From positions 186,001 through 250,000 of the forward strand of contig NZ_JAIOUQ010000003.1 in assembly GCF_019931065.1 (NCBI RefSeq): a stretch of 64,000 nt of DNA, read 5' to 3'. Below are positions 9,648 through 18,539 of the stretch, piece by piece (the first letter of the stretch is position 1; every line of letters begins with the position of its first letter). The translations under genes and the position numbers were made by a program. The stretch comes from Methanobacterium spitsbergense. Lineage in GTDB: Archaea > Methanobacteriota > Methanobacteria > Methanobacteriales > Methanobacteriaceae. Under the pieces are notes generated by a model. The model was not told where the DNA came from. It worked only from the letters and a program-made list of their open reading frames with translations, and ran no database searches.

Positions 9648-9677
9648 ATTATCAACCTGTTAACATCCACAATGTAT

Positions 9678-10586
9678 TCAATCATGGGCAATTCCAACCA
9701 TCTCATCTAAAGAACCATACCCTTTCTCATCCATGAATCTTCTAAGCCCGTTATTTATCTTTGTGAAAATATCCATACCTTCGTACATTATAGAAGTACC
9801 GATCTGAACACATCTTGCACCAGCATATACAAATTCAAGCACATCATTATGATCTCCTATACCACCCACTCCAATAATAGGAATGTCTACAGATTCAAAA
9901 ACATCAAAAACACACCTAATTGCAATAGGTTTTATGGCAGGTCCAGATAATCCTCCAAAACGATTCTTTAATATGGGTATTCCTGTTTCCACATCAATTT
10001 TCATTCCAGGTCCAACTGAATTTATCATTGTCAAAGCATCTGCTCCTGCATCCTCAGCATATTGTGCAATTTCAACTATATCTGTTACATTTGGGGTTAA
10101 TTTGACAAAAACAGGAATTTTTACGCTTTTCTTTACAGTTCTCACCATATCTGCAGTTAAATGTGGGTCTTGTCCAATTGCCGATCCGCATCCACCCATT
10201 GCATGTGGACATGATACATTGAGCTCAATGGCATCCACTAGATTTTCAACCTCTGATGCTATTTCAGAAAACTCGTATTGGTTGGCACCATACAGAGAGG
10301 CTATGGCCGGAACAGATTTATCCAGCTTTTCAAGCTCTAATTTAAAGTTAGCAACACCAGGATTTGATAGGCCAATAGCATTGATAATTCCTCCCGTAAC
10401 CTCTACCGTTGTAGGATTTGCATATCCCTTGTTAGGATTCAAACCAAACGATTTAGTTACAACAGCCCCTGCACCACTTCTACCGGCCCAATTAAGTGAT
10501 GATGCAGCGCTACCCAGTATTCCTGCAGCTAACATTGTAGGACTTCTCATTTTAATGCCGCATAGTTCGATTTCCAGTATAGTCAC
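9678..10586 (-). CDS. pyrD: Dihydroorotate dehydrogenase B, catalytic subunit
   Basis: A 302-residue FMN TIM-barrel enzyme oxidising dihydroorotate to orotate. The class 1B catalytic Cys sits in ELNVSCPHAMGGCG. The FMN-phosphate motifs IIGVGGIGD and GARCVQIGTS are near the end. It starts at GTG (10586), with the next in-frame ATG being internal. It is divergent from nop5 with only 43 bp between starts, so one or both transcripts have a very short leader. Confidence 0.95.
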   Translation of the reverse strand: MTILEIELCGIKMRSPTMLAAGILGSAASSLNWAGRSGAGAVVTKSFGLNPNKGYANPTTVEVTGGIINAIGLSNPGVANFKLELEKLDKSVPAIASLYGANQYEFSEIASEVENLVDAIELNVSCPHAMGGCGSAIGQDPHLTADMVRTVKKSVKIPVFVKLTPNVTDIVEIAQYAEDAGADALTMINSVGPGMKIDVETGIPILKNRFGGLSGPAIKPIAIRCVFDVFESVDIPIIGVGGIGDHNDVLEFVYAGARCVQIGTSIMYEGMDIFTKINNGLRRFMDEKGYGSLDEMVGIAHD

Positions 10587-10599
10587 CCCATGACGAAAG

Positions 10600-10618
10600 T
10601 TTAAATCTTTATAATATA
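10600..10618. promoter_or_regulatory. Shared divergent promoter of pyrD and nop5
   Basis: TTTAAA at 10600-10606 reads as a TATA element on both strands, followed by TTTATAATATA on the plus strand. With only 43 bp between the two start codons, a TATA centred near 10603 would place the nop5 transcription start at or next to its ATG (10630), which has no Shine-Dalgarno site. nop5 is therefore probably leaderless. Inferred. Confidence 0.4.
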
Positions 10619-10629
10619 CAATTAAATCT

Positions 10630-11847
10630 ATGAAATGTTATCTCACATGTTCCTTTGCTGGATTCATATCCCTTGATGAAAATTGTACACTCTTAGATTA
10701 TGAACTTTTCCCAAGGGACAAATTAAAGGAAAGGTTTGCAAAGATCACTGCTGGAATTGTAACCCGAGAAGAAGAATTAATTCTCAAAAGACTTGTTAAA
10801 AAATGCGATACAATAGTAATTGAAACCAATACTCCTCATTCAAGATATAAAAATCTTAAAGAAAGCATTAAATTTAAATATGAAACTCCAAACATGGCTG
10901 GAGAATTTTTAAGGTCAAATATGGAAGATTTATTAAAAAAAACAGATTTCTTAAAATCTGATGATGATCTAACTAAGATAATTCATGACCTATCAATAGA
11001 AATAACTAATGATCGCCTGCGAAAAGCTTCTGAATCTGAAGATATGTTCCTTATTCAGGCCATAAATTCCATAGACGAACTTGATGAAACAACTGGTAAA
11101 ATGGTTGAAAGGTTAAGAGAATGGTATTCAATACACTTCCCCGAGTTGGATAAAATAAAAAATCATGAACGATTCGTTGAAATAGTAGCAGATCTTGGGG
11201 ACAGGGATTCAATAATTGATTCTGGTGTTCTAGATCCGGATAAAGATTCTGTTAGAACCGATAAGAGTATTGGAGCACCCATATCTGAAATTGACCTTTT
11301 AATCCTTAAAGAATTTGCATCATCAATAAAATCTCTACAAGTAACCAAGCGATCAATCACAGAATATATAGATGAAAGAATGGGTGAGATTGCACCCAAT
11401 CTCAAGGATCTTACAGGCGCATCTCTAGGAGCCAAGCTCATCGCCCATGTTGGTAGCCTAGAGAGATTATCAAAAATGGCTTCAGGCACTGTACAAGTTC
11501 TTGGAGCTGAAAAAGCCCTTTTCAGGCATTTAAAAACTGGTGAGAGACCACCTAAACATGGACTTATTTTCCAGCACCCAGAAGTCAGAGGTGCTAAATG
11601 GTGGATCAGGGGAAAAGTTGCACGAACATTAGCACTAAAAATATCTTTGGCCGTGCGTACAGATGTTTATTCAGGTGAATACGATCCGAGTATAAGAGAA
11701 AGTTTCGAAAAACGAATTGAAGAAATTAAAAAGTCCAATCCATTCCCTAAAAAAAGTACAAAATCAAAAAAAGTTAATGAAAAGGAAACAAAGAAGAAAA
11801 GGAAAAAAAGAGATAAATACAAGAAAAATATCAAGGATTATTATTAA
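10630..11847 (+). CDS. C/D box RNP scaffold protein Nop5 (Nop56/58)
   Basis: A 405-residue protein. An N-terminal fibrillarin-binding domain is followed by a coiled-coil region (residues about 110-200) and the Nop RNA-binding domain with the signature LIAHVGSLERLSKMASGTVQVLGAEKALF and KHGLIFQHPEVRGA. The tail is highly basic (KKKRKKRDKYKKNIK). It assembles with L7Ae, fibrillarin and C/D guide RNAs for 2'-O-methylation of rRNA and tRNA. No ribosome site precedes the ATG. The usual partner flpA follows, but only after 447 bp. Confidence 0.94.
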   Translation: MKCYLTCSFAGFISLDENCTLLDYELFPRDKLKERFAKITAGIVTREEELILKRLVKKCDTIVIETNTPHSRYKNLKESIKFKYETPNMAGEFLRSNMEDLLKKTDFLKSDDDLTKIIHDLSIEITNDRLRKASESEDMFLIQAINSIDELDETTGKMVERLREWYSIHFPELDKIKNHERFVEIVADLGDRDSIIDSGVLDPDKDSVRTDKSIGAPISEIDLLILKEFASSIKSLQVTKRSITEYIDERMGEIAPNLKDLTGASLGAKLIAHVGSLERLSKMASGTVQVLGAEKALFRHLKTGERPPKHGLIFQHPEVRGAKWWIRGKVARTLALKISLAVRTDVYSGEYDPSIRESFEKRIEEIKKSNPFPKKSTKSKKVNEKETKKKRKKRDKYKKNIKDYY

Positions 11848-12294
11848 GAATTATAATAATACCAAATGTGAGAGTATATTTTCAAGATTCCGAAAAAGAC
11901 AAAACTTAAACATTAGTAATCAGTAGATGTGTATCATCACCACCACAATTACTAATTTCATATACAACTAGATTCTTCACAAAGATAGGTATAAGAAATT
12001 GAATGAATTAGTTACTAACTTTCATTGTATTGTGTGTGCATTCCATTATACTCAATCTAATTTGCAACCCAATTCCAAATCGAATTAATCCAAAAAATAA
12101 AGAACTATTCAAATATATCGATGAAAACATGGAAATAATCAAATTCTCAGAATATAACAAAAAGGTATTCAATTGAGATATTAATCAATGATTTAAATGA
12201 CATCAAAATATCTTTCTAATAGCGGAAAATCGGGGAATATGAAAAAAATTATTTATTAGATCACAAATTATTAGCTCTCTATAAGGAGAAAAAT
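11848..12294 (+). other. Unusual 447-bp gap between nop5 and flpA with a possible coding remnant
   Basis: These two genes are normally adjacent in archaea. Within the gap, the plus-strand frame ending with TGA at 12174-12176 stays open for about 53 codons and ends in a coherent hydrophilic stretch (PNRINPKNKELFKYIDEN...). It has no ATG, GTG or ribosome site that would make it a gene, so it may be a remnant or chance. The flpA promoter must also lie here. An A-rich stretch with TTATTTATTAG at about 12249-12260 is a TATA candidate. Confidence 0.35.
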
Positions 12295-12960
12295 ATGGAA
12301 AAACTAGAGAAATTTACTGGCGTTTACAACATTGAAGACCATATTGCAACTGAAAACCTAAACACTGGCAAAAAGGTCTACGGTGAAAGACTAATTGAAG
12401 TTGATGATAAAGAATATAGAATATGGGAGCCTCGGCGATCTAAACTGGGAGCGGCAATAATGAATGGGATGGAAACCTTCCCATTTAAAACCGACTCTAA
12501 AATACTTTATTTGGGTGCTTCATCTGGTACTACTCCATCACATATCTCGGACATAGCAACAAATGGAACAATTTGGTGCGTGGAATTTTCACCTAGAATG
12601 ATGAGGAGTCTGGTAGAACTTTCAAGAGATAGGGTAAATATGGTTCCTTTATTGGACGATGCAACTAAACCAAGGAATTACCTACATTTACTCGAAAAAG
12701 TGGATATCTTGTACTCTGATGTGGCACAATCAAAACAATCCGAACTTTTCATGGAAAATATGCGTCTTTATCTGAAACCGGAAGGTATTGGAATTATAAT
12801 GATCAAATCAAGAAGCATAGATGTGACTCAAAGTCCCAAAAAGATATTCAGGGAAGAAGAAAAAAAGCTCAAGACAGGAGGTTTCAAAGTTCTTGAAAAA
12901 ATCAATTTAGAGCCATATGAAAAGGATCATTTGGCAATGGTATGTAAATTTGCTTTTTAG
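12295..12960 (+). CDS. flpA: Fibrillarin-like rRNA/tRNA 2'-O-methyltransferase
   Basis: A 221-residue Rossmann methyltransferase. The SAM-binding loop is ILYLGASSGTTPSHISD, motif II is the acidic VEFSP, and the catalytic region includes DILYSDVAQ and IMIKSRSID. It is the methyltransferase of the C/D box RNP, guided by RNA and docked on Nop5. ATG at 12295 follows AAGGAG. The length is normal for archaea, which lack the eukaryotic GAR domain. Confidence 0.95.
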   Translation: MEKLEKFTGVYNIEDHIATENLNTGKKVYGERLIEVDDKEYRIWEPRRSKLGAAIMNGMETFPFKTDSKILYLGASSGTTPSHISDIATNGTIWCVEFSPRMMRSLVELSRDRVNMVPLLDDATKPRNYLHLLEKVDILYSDVAQSKQSELFMENMRLYLKPEGIGIIMIKSRSIDVTQSPKKIFREEEKKLKTGGFKVLEKINLEPYEKDHLAMVCKFAF

Positions 12961-13101
12961 AAGATAAAAACTCTTGAAAAAAATACTATTATCTAACCAA
13001 AAAAGATAAGAAAATTTTTTAATCATTTTCAAAATCTTTGTTAGATTAAAAAAAAATTAATCATATTTATAAATTAAGAATTGATTTTGATCTTAACCAG
13101 A

Positions 13102-14259
13102 TTAATTATCCAACTTCATAATTATCTTTTGGATAATTTTCTTGGCAATTTCTGTTTTAGATGTTAATGGTACTGTGAATGTATCTCCATCAACAATAAT
13201 TACCTGGTTCTTATCTGAACCAAATCCTGCACCTTTAATTGAAACATCATTTGCAATCATTAAATCTGCTCCAGATGATTCCATTTTTTTATGGGCTAAA
13301 GATATTAATTCCTCATCTGATACATTATATTCTGCCTTGAAACCAACTAAAAAAATATTTGGATTGATTTCCTTGATAATATTTATTATTTTTGGAGCCA
13401 TTTTAAGATACAATGTTAAATCTTCTTTAGAAGAAATTTTATCTTGTTTTTCAGAAGTTTTTTCTACTGTAAAATCCGATACTGCTGCCGCAGATACAAA
13501 TACATCACTTTCAGGAATTAATTTAATTATTTCTTTCTTCATTTCCGCGGTAGAATTAATTTTAATCCTGCCAAAAATTTTTGGAACATGAACTTTTATT
13601 GATCCAGTGATCAGCGTTACATCTGCACCTTGTATGAATGCTTCTTTAGCTATTTCAAGACCCATTTTTCCAGAACTTCTATTTGTGATACCTCTTACAG
13701 AATCTATCTCTTCATAAGTACCACCAGCAGTTATAACTACCTTTTTACCCCTTAACTTTCCTTCAGATGTTTCTCTTAAAGTTTGAAGAGTAATGTCTTG
13801 GATACTTGGAAATTTAGCCTTTCCTTCTTCTCTTTTAGGATCTATGAAAATAATACCATCATCTTTACACCTTTCGATGTTCTCTGAAACTGATTTATAC
13901 ATGGAATCATGCATTGATGGAACAAATATAATTGGTGTTGAATATCCATATGCAGTTATTAAAAGCGTGCTTATTGGATTATCTGCAATTTTATATGCAA
14001 ACTTGCTTATTAAATTAGCTGTAGCAGGAGCAACTAATATTAGATCGGCTTGTGCATATTTAACATGCTCAATATCTCCAGTGAGTTCCAAGACTACATT
14101 CTTGCCAGTTGCAAACTCCATGGCATTTGGATGTATTATTTTGCATGCATCATCACTCATGAAACATGTAACATTCATTCCCTGCCTTTTAAGTTCCCTT
14201 ACAAGTTTTACAGATTCAACTGCTGCAATACTACCGGTAACACATACCACAATTTCCAT
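13102..14259 (-). CDS. coaBC: Bifunctional phosphopantothenoylcysteine decarboxylase / phosphopantothenate-cysteine ligase
   Basis: A 385-residue fusion. Residues 1-170 are the FMN decarboxylase domain (VTGSIAAVESVKLVRELK, APATANLISKFAYKIADN, PSMHDSMY). Residues about 175-385 are the ligase domain (VVITAGGTYEEIDSVRGITNRSSGKMG, VSAAAVSDFTV, ADLMIANDVS). It makes 4'-phosphopantetheine for coenzyme A. The GAGGGG site lies 6 nt before the ATG. It follows the KH gene by 15 bp in one transcript. Confidence 0.95.
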   Translation of the reverse strand: MEIVVCVTGSIAAVESVKLVRELKRQGMNVTCFMSDDACKIIHPNAMEFATGKNVVLELTGDIEHVKYAQADLILVAPATANLISKFAYKIADNPISTLLITAYGYSTPIIFVPSMHDSMYKSVSENIERCKDDGIIFIDPKREEGKAKFPSIQDITLQTLRETSEGKLRGKKVVITAGGTYEEIDSVRGITNRSSGKMGLEIAKEAFIQGADVTLITGSIKVHVPKIFGRIKINSTAEMKKEIIKLIPESDVFVSAAAVSDFTVEKTSEKQDKISSKEDLTLYLKMAPKIINIIKEINPNIFLVGFKAEYNVSDEELISLAHKKMESSGADLMIANDVSIKGAGFGSDKNQVIIVDGDTFTVPLTSKTEIAKKIIQKIIMKLDN

Positions 14260-14274
14260 CGATTTCCCCTCGTT

Positions 14275-14772
14275 TCAGTTTCTGTCAACTACAACAACGG
14301 TTTCTTGTTCGGTAAGCATTTTTATTATATCATTGAGGATGTCAAGTCTTCCAGGAAGTTTTCTTGAATCTTCTCTCATTACCCTTACCTTGAACTTTTC
14401 TTCACCATCTGTTCCATAGACAACATTTATGCCCGATACCCTTGCTGGGGCCAGTATATCCCTAGCAACTGCACGGAGGTCTGAATCTTCACCAACTACT
14501 CTGATCTTTTTCCCCACAGTTCTTGAGAGTTCCCGCACTATTTTTCCACTCTTTCCTATGAGTTTTCCAACCTGGTCCTTCTCTGTGATTATTATAACAA
14601 TATCTCCAATTTCAATGGTCTTTTTAAAACCTAATTTACCTTCACCGAGTTTGAAAAGTACCTTAGCAATGTCCAAGTCGAGTTGGGATATCTCACCACT
14701 TTTAAGCTTGTTCTCACAACCCTGACATAAAATTCCACTTTTTAAACAGACATCGCATACTGGCAATACCAT
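14275..14772 (-). CDS. KH-domain (NusA-like) protein with N-terminal zinc knuckle
   Basis: A 165-residue protein. Residues 6-20 hold CDVCLKSGILCQGC, a likely Zn site. The centre is a KH fold (VIIITEKDQVGKLIGKSGKIVRELSRTVGKKIRVV) with the GxxG loop. A basic C-terminal part follows (KVRVMREDSRKLPG). It probably binds RNA and is often compared to archaeal NusA-like proteins, but is not the canonical NusA. It is located 15 bp upstream of coaBC and probably co-transcribed. Confidence 0.8.
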   Translation of the reverse strand: MVLPVCDVCLKSGILCQGCENKLKSGEISQLDLDIAKVLFKLGEGKLGFKKTIEIGDIVIIITEKDQVGKLIGKSGKIVRELSRTVGKKIRVVGEDSDLRAVARDILAPARVSGINVVYGTDGEEKFKVRVMREDSRKLPGRLDILNDIIKMLTEQETVVVVDRN

Positions 14773-15227
14773 TTACATTCCTCCTTTATTGTTATTTGAT
14801 GATCATAATGGTTAATTGATACCCTTAAATTAGAATCATCAACTTATTTACCTGTAAACTTGAATTACATCCAATTAATAAATTGTTTATGGCCTTTTTA
14901 TGAAGATTTTATCCATGAAAACTTTTTTATAAATTTGTGGATACAGAACCTATCTTAAACTCATTGAAGTTTTAGATAATCTTCATTTTGCACATCATCC
15001 TTTACATGTGATGCAACTAAAATAAAAGCAGATAATTTTGGCTCTTTTTAAGGCTCTTTATCAATATTATAAAGATAGTAATTTTAACAGATATAATTGT
15101 ATTGAAGTTACTAATATATAATTTTGCATTGATATGAATATTGTTACCAATGAATATATGTTAGTTGAAAAATTATAATTTGAATTTATTTTGAATTAAA
15201 ATAAAAAAAATAAAAATTCAATGAAAT
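14773..15227. other. Intergenic region, 455 bp
   Basis: AT-rich. It contains the promoter of the KH-coaBC transcript on the minus strand (TTTATAAATTTG-like TATA element near 14925-14940) and the 3' flank of the lipoprotein gene. I see no open frame with a ribosome site and no clear RNA fold. Confidence 0.45.
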
Positions 15228-15752
15228 TTACTTGAAACTATTTATTACAAGGTTAAAATTATCTTGTTGGGCTTGAAAATCTGTTGATTTAGCACTACAG
15301 AGTACAACATATATATTACCATTTATATTGAACCATACAGCACGATATTCCTTTTGAACGCCAGTATTAGATTTATATATGTTTTCAAGGGCAATACCAC
15401 CATTTATCGTTAAATTTCCCTCAGATACTTCCTGATAACCTGTTGTATTGAAAAATGATTTATAATTTGCTGCGTACACATCATTAAGGTTACTTCCCTT
15501 TGAAACATCCGGTTTTTGAACTACTACTAGTGTTGTCGGACTTCCATTTTGAATAGTATTTGGATCTGCAAGAGCTACAACAGCGTTTGGAGAAGTTGTG
15601 TTAGCAAGTTCCCATACTCCAGAATAAGTAAATGAAACATTGTTTTGATTGTAGGTCTTTGTTGCATTGGATTGTTTATTGTCAGATATACACCCAGATG
15701 CCAGAACAACAAAAAACAAAAGAACAATTACCAGAATTACTTGGTTTCTCAA
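15228..15752 (-). CDS. PsbP-like lipoprotein
   Basis: A 174-residue protein. Residues 1-21 are a lipoprotein signal ending in LASGC, so the mature protein is probably lipid-anchored outside the membrane. The rest resembles the PsbP-related domain found in many methanogen lipoproteins (VSFTYSGVWELANTT, then NGGIALENIYKS and YVVLCSAKSTDFQAQQDNFN). The start is TTG at 15752, supported by AAGGTGA four nt upstream. It follows the SHOCT-like membrane gene by 42 bp. Role unknown. Confidence 0.7.
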   Translation of the reverse strand: MRNQVILVIVLLFFVVLASGCISDNKQSNATKTYNQNNVSFTYSGVWELANTTSPNAVVALADPNTIQNGSPTTLVVVQKPDVSKGSNLNDVYAANYKSFFNTTGYQEVSEGNLTINGGIALENIYKSNTGVQKEYRAVWFNINGNIYVVLCSAKSTDFQAQQDNFNLVINSFK

Positions 15753-15794
15753 TTTTTCACCTTCATAAAGTAAAAAGAGTTATAGAACTCTAAA

Positions 15795-16370
15795 TTAACC
15801 TGTATTATTGTTATTCGTATTTTTAGTCGGAGTAGAAGAATTTTTAGTTGAAGTCTTCTTTGTAACAGTTGTTGTTTTTGTTGTGTTCTTTGTTAGAGTT
15901 GTGTTTGTGGTTGTATTGTTCACAACGGGAAATGCACTGTCATTAACAGTCATACTAACTCCTGACGAATTATTTGCAGGCAAACTCATTACATACACCC
16001 CGTAACCAGTTCCAACAAAGAATGCTAAAACTAAAAATACCAATAAAGATACCTTTCCTCTCGACATTCCAGAACTTTTGGTTTGACTAACAGGGGCTGT
16101 TTTCGGAGTGGTAACATATTTTTTTATTAATGCTTCCTTCTCCTCAATTTCATCTTCTTCTTTCTTTTTGTCTGACCAATAATCAAGTGATTTTTCAGAG
16201 ACATCTTTACCCTGAAGTCTTTTTATGCGGTCAGCTGCTAAAATCGTACTTAATTTGTCATCTAAAACTCTTTTTTCAAGATCATACTGCCTTTTAGAAA
16301 CTTTACCTTCACTAAATTGTTTTTCTAGCTTTTTTAAGCTATTTAATAATTTTTCTTTATCTGAAACTAT
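15795..16370 (-). CDS. SHOCT-like membrane protein with non-ATG start (ATA or ATT)
   Basis: An ATG-only reading gives 90 residues from 16067, but that ATG has no ribosome site and the same frame stays open upstream to a TAG at 16403-16401. The upstream 101 codons read as a real protein: a basic coiled-coil with a SHOCT-like turn (LEKQFSEGKVSKRQYDLEKR) and a charged linker. One membrane segment (VSLLVFLVLAFFVGTGYGVYV) and a Thr/Asn-rich external tail follow. AAGGAGAGG at the end of pheA is 9 nt from an ATA at 16370 (or 3-6 nt from ATT at 16376). No ATG, GTG or TTG is available there. About 191 residues. Function unknown. Confidence 0.65.
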   Translation of the reverse strand: MVSDKEKLLNSLKKLEKQFSEGKVSKRQYDLEKRVLDDKLSTILAADRIKRLQGKDVSEKSLDYWSDKKKEEDEIEEKEALIKKYVTTPKTAPVSQTKSSGMSRGKVSLLVFLVLAFFVGTGYGVYVMSLPANNSSGVSMTVNDSAFPVVNNTTTNTTLTKNTTKTTTVTKKTSTKNSSTPTKNTNNNNTG

Positions 16371-16371
16371 C

Positions 16372-17292
16372 TCAATCCTCTCCTTCCTTAGGATATGAAC
16401 CTAATACTTTTATATATCCTACCTTAGATCTTATAATATTTAAAATATACCTGATCAATTCATCTGTCCTATGGCCCTCTAAATCAACAAAAAAGATATA
16501 ATTACCAAGTTTTTCTTTTGAAGGTCTTGATTCAATTTTTGTTAGATTTATGTTATTGTCTGCAAACAATCCAAGAATTTCGTAGAGTCCTCCAGGTTTA
16601 TCCTCTACAATTGAAAAAACAATGGAAGTTTTATCATTTCCTGTTTGTCTATGATCTTTTTTGCTTATAACAACAAATCTTGTAACATTATTTTTATAAT
16701 CTTGAATATCTGTTTCTACAATTTTTAGTCCATATATTTCTGCAGCCCTCTTAGTTCCGATAGCTGCAGAATTATTATTTCCCTTCACCATCTCTGCAGC
16801 AGCAGAAGTACTCGGAGTAGCATTAACAACCACATTCAATGATTCAATAAAATTTCTGCATTGTGAAAGTGCTTGCATATGAGAATTCACTAATTTAATA
16901 TTGTTTATATTAGTTTTAGGATTAATCAAAAGGTTGTGACTTATTGAAATAATAATCTCACGTTTTATCTTTAGATCATAATCATGAACCAATAGATCGA
17001 GGGTGATACCAACAGGACCTTCAATGGAGTTTTCAATTGGTACTACACCAACGTCAACTTCATTCTCTTCAACTGCATCGAGAACCTGAAGGATAGTATC
17101 AAATGCTACGAGATTATTTCCAACTAAAGCTGCGGCCTCTTCAGTAAATGTACCTACAGGACCTAAGAAGCCAATTTTACCCATGAACTTAGAATAATTT
17201 TCTGAAAAATTTTTAATAATTTTTTCATTTTGCTCACTGTCTTTAATGGATTTATTATTTTTTTCGATGATCTTGATGTTATCTTTGGTCAA
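16372..17292 (-). CDS. pheA: Prephenate dehydratase
   Basis: A 306-residue protein converting prephenate to phenylpyruvate for phenylalanine. The catalytic domain starts at IGFLGPVGTFTEEAA (residue about 39) and includes ENSIEGPVGITLD and the catalytic TRF (NNVTRFVVIS). A C-terminal ACT domain (DKPGGLYEILGLFADNNINLTKIESRPSK) is the Phe feedback site. It starts at TTG 17292, which overlaps the ligase stop (TTGA) behind GAGGTGGG, giving an unusual 37-residue charged N-terminal extension. The internal ATG has no ribosome site, so I keep the extension. Confidence 0.92.
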   Translation of the reverse strand: MTKDNIKIIEKNNKSIKDSEQNEKIIKNFSENYSKFMGKIGFLGPVGTFTEEAAALVGNNLVAFDTILQVLDAVEENEVDVGVVPIENSIEGPVGITLDLLVHDYDLKIKREIIISISHNLLINPKTNINNIKLVNSHMQALSQCRNFIESLNVVVNATPSTSAAAEMVKGNNNSAAIGTKRAAEIYGLKIVETDIQDYKNNVTRFVVISKKDHRQTGNDKTSIVFSIVEDKPGGLYEILGLFADNNINLTKIESRPSKEKLGNYIFFVDLEGHRTDELIRYILNIIRSKVGYIKVLGSYPKEGED

Positions 17293-18539
17293 TACAACCC
17301 ACCTCTGAGAAAATTTGATATCCTGTCAGTTGTAGATTGATGTACCCTCCTTATAATTGCTTTTCCATCTTCAAATGAATGAACAGTTGCAACAACCCCA
17401 AGATCTCGAAGGTAGCGAACAAAATCTTCTGCCTCATTCATATTGTCAACATGTATTATAATGTTCTCAGATGCAAGATTATCATTGGCAACATGTTTTA
17501 TTGTATGTATCATTGGATAGAGTATTGATTCCCCTATCATATGAGCCCTATGCCTGATCTCATCTTCTGATTCATTTAGTTCGTATGCCTGAAATCCCTC
17601 TCTAATAACTCTGCTAAAGAAAAAAGATCTGCCAAAATCAAACGGGTAAGTAAACGCATATTGTAATTCACCATTATGAGCTTGGGATGATGTATACTTA
17701 AGTGGATCAATTTCCATTGAGGGATCTTTAATAACTACTCCTTCTCTATTATCCTTTCCAAGTTTAAAAACCAAATCAAAGATTTTTTTAGGAGCATCTT
17801 TAATATCCATGATCTCAAAAAGTTTCACACCAGGAAGACCATAAAATTCAAGAATTTTAATTTTATCTGGGATAGACATTGCATTATTAGAAGATTTTTC
17901 TCTTAGATCGAATATTCTGAATCCAAGATTTCCAATCTCCCTGTAATGATGTGTTACATATGGATTTTCTGTACCAACCATTTCACCGCAAATAACTAAT
18001 TCAGGATGATCATTGAAAAATTCATCCATATCCATGATTTCAGGGGCTTTTTTAGTTGTATATGGACATACATAACCACCTCGAGTGAAAGCTATAATCC
18101 TGTTATTGATCAATGCTATTCTAACATTATAACCGTTCATTTTTTCTTCTACGGCTACTTCCTGATCAAAATGGATTTTAAGGGAAGGTTCAAGCATTAA
18201 TGTTCTTCTTATTTTTGGAAATCCCCGTATTATCTCGATTTTATCCCCAAAACAGACCATGGTTCCTGATTCTATTTTTCCAACAGATTTCCGGAATAGG
18301 AGACCATTTATACCTTGACTTTCATAAAATTTGATGTTACCATTTTTAAATGACCTTTCTATATTGGCTTTTTCAACATCTAGTATCTCTGGAAGTACAT
18401 TACTGATAAAAATGGGCATTGGCGTTTCATAACTATAGTTACAGTGGTTGCATTTAAAAAAAAAGTTTTTGTGGGAATTTGTTTTTCCCACTCTTATTTG
18501 CATTGGTGAACTGCATTTTGGACATTCTATAGTCTGAAT
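17289..18539 (-). CDS. ATP-dependent RNA ligase (archaeal Rnl3 type) with N-terminal zinc ribbon, probable ATT start
   Basis: Residues from the first ATG (18503) give 404 aa with nucleotidyl-transfer motif I EEKMNGYNVR (lysine accepts AMP), motif IV-like ICGEMVGTEN and motif V EGVVIKD, as in RNA-circularising ligases of Methanothermobacter and Pyrococcus. In the same frame, upstream of that ATG, lies ECPKCSSPM, which together with KCNHC forms a four-Cys zinc ribbon (C6, C9, C30, C33). No ATG, GTG or TTG precedes it before the TGA of the CBS gene. ATT at 18539 sits 8 nt after GGAGG, while the ATG at 18503 has no such site. So I start at ATT (416 aa). Confidence 0.75.
   Translation of the reverse strand: MQTIECPKCSSPMQIRVGKTNSHKNFFFKCNHCNYSYETPMPIFISNVLPEILDVEKANIERSFKNGNIKFYESQGINGLLFRKSVGKIESGTMVCFGDKIEIIRGFPKIRRTLMLEPSLKIHFDQEVAVEEKMNGYNVRIALINNRIIAFTRGGYVCPYTTKKAPEIMDMDEFFNDHPELVICGEMVGTENPYVTHHYREIGNLGFRIFDLREKSSNNAMSIPDKIKILEFYGLPGVKLFEIMDIKDAPKKIFDLVFKLGKDNREGVVIKDPSMEIDPLKYTSSQAHNGELQYAFTYPFDFGRSFFFSRVIREGFQAYELNESEDEIRHRAHMIGESILYPMIHTIKHVANDNLASENIIIHVDNMNEAEDFVRYLRDLGVVATVHSFEDGKAIIRRVHQSTTDRISNFLRGGLY

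Noticed and set aside
9883..10593. 236-codon plus-strand frame opposite pyrD
   Set aside because: Antisense shadow of a clearly identified gene on the other strand; no ribosome site and no protein-like motifs.
13793..14419. 208-codon plus-strand frame opposite coaBC
   Set aside because: Antisense shadow spanning two real minus-strand genes.
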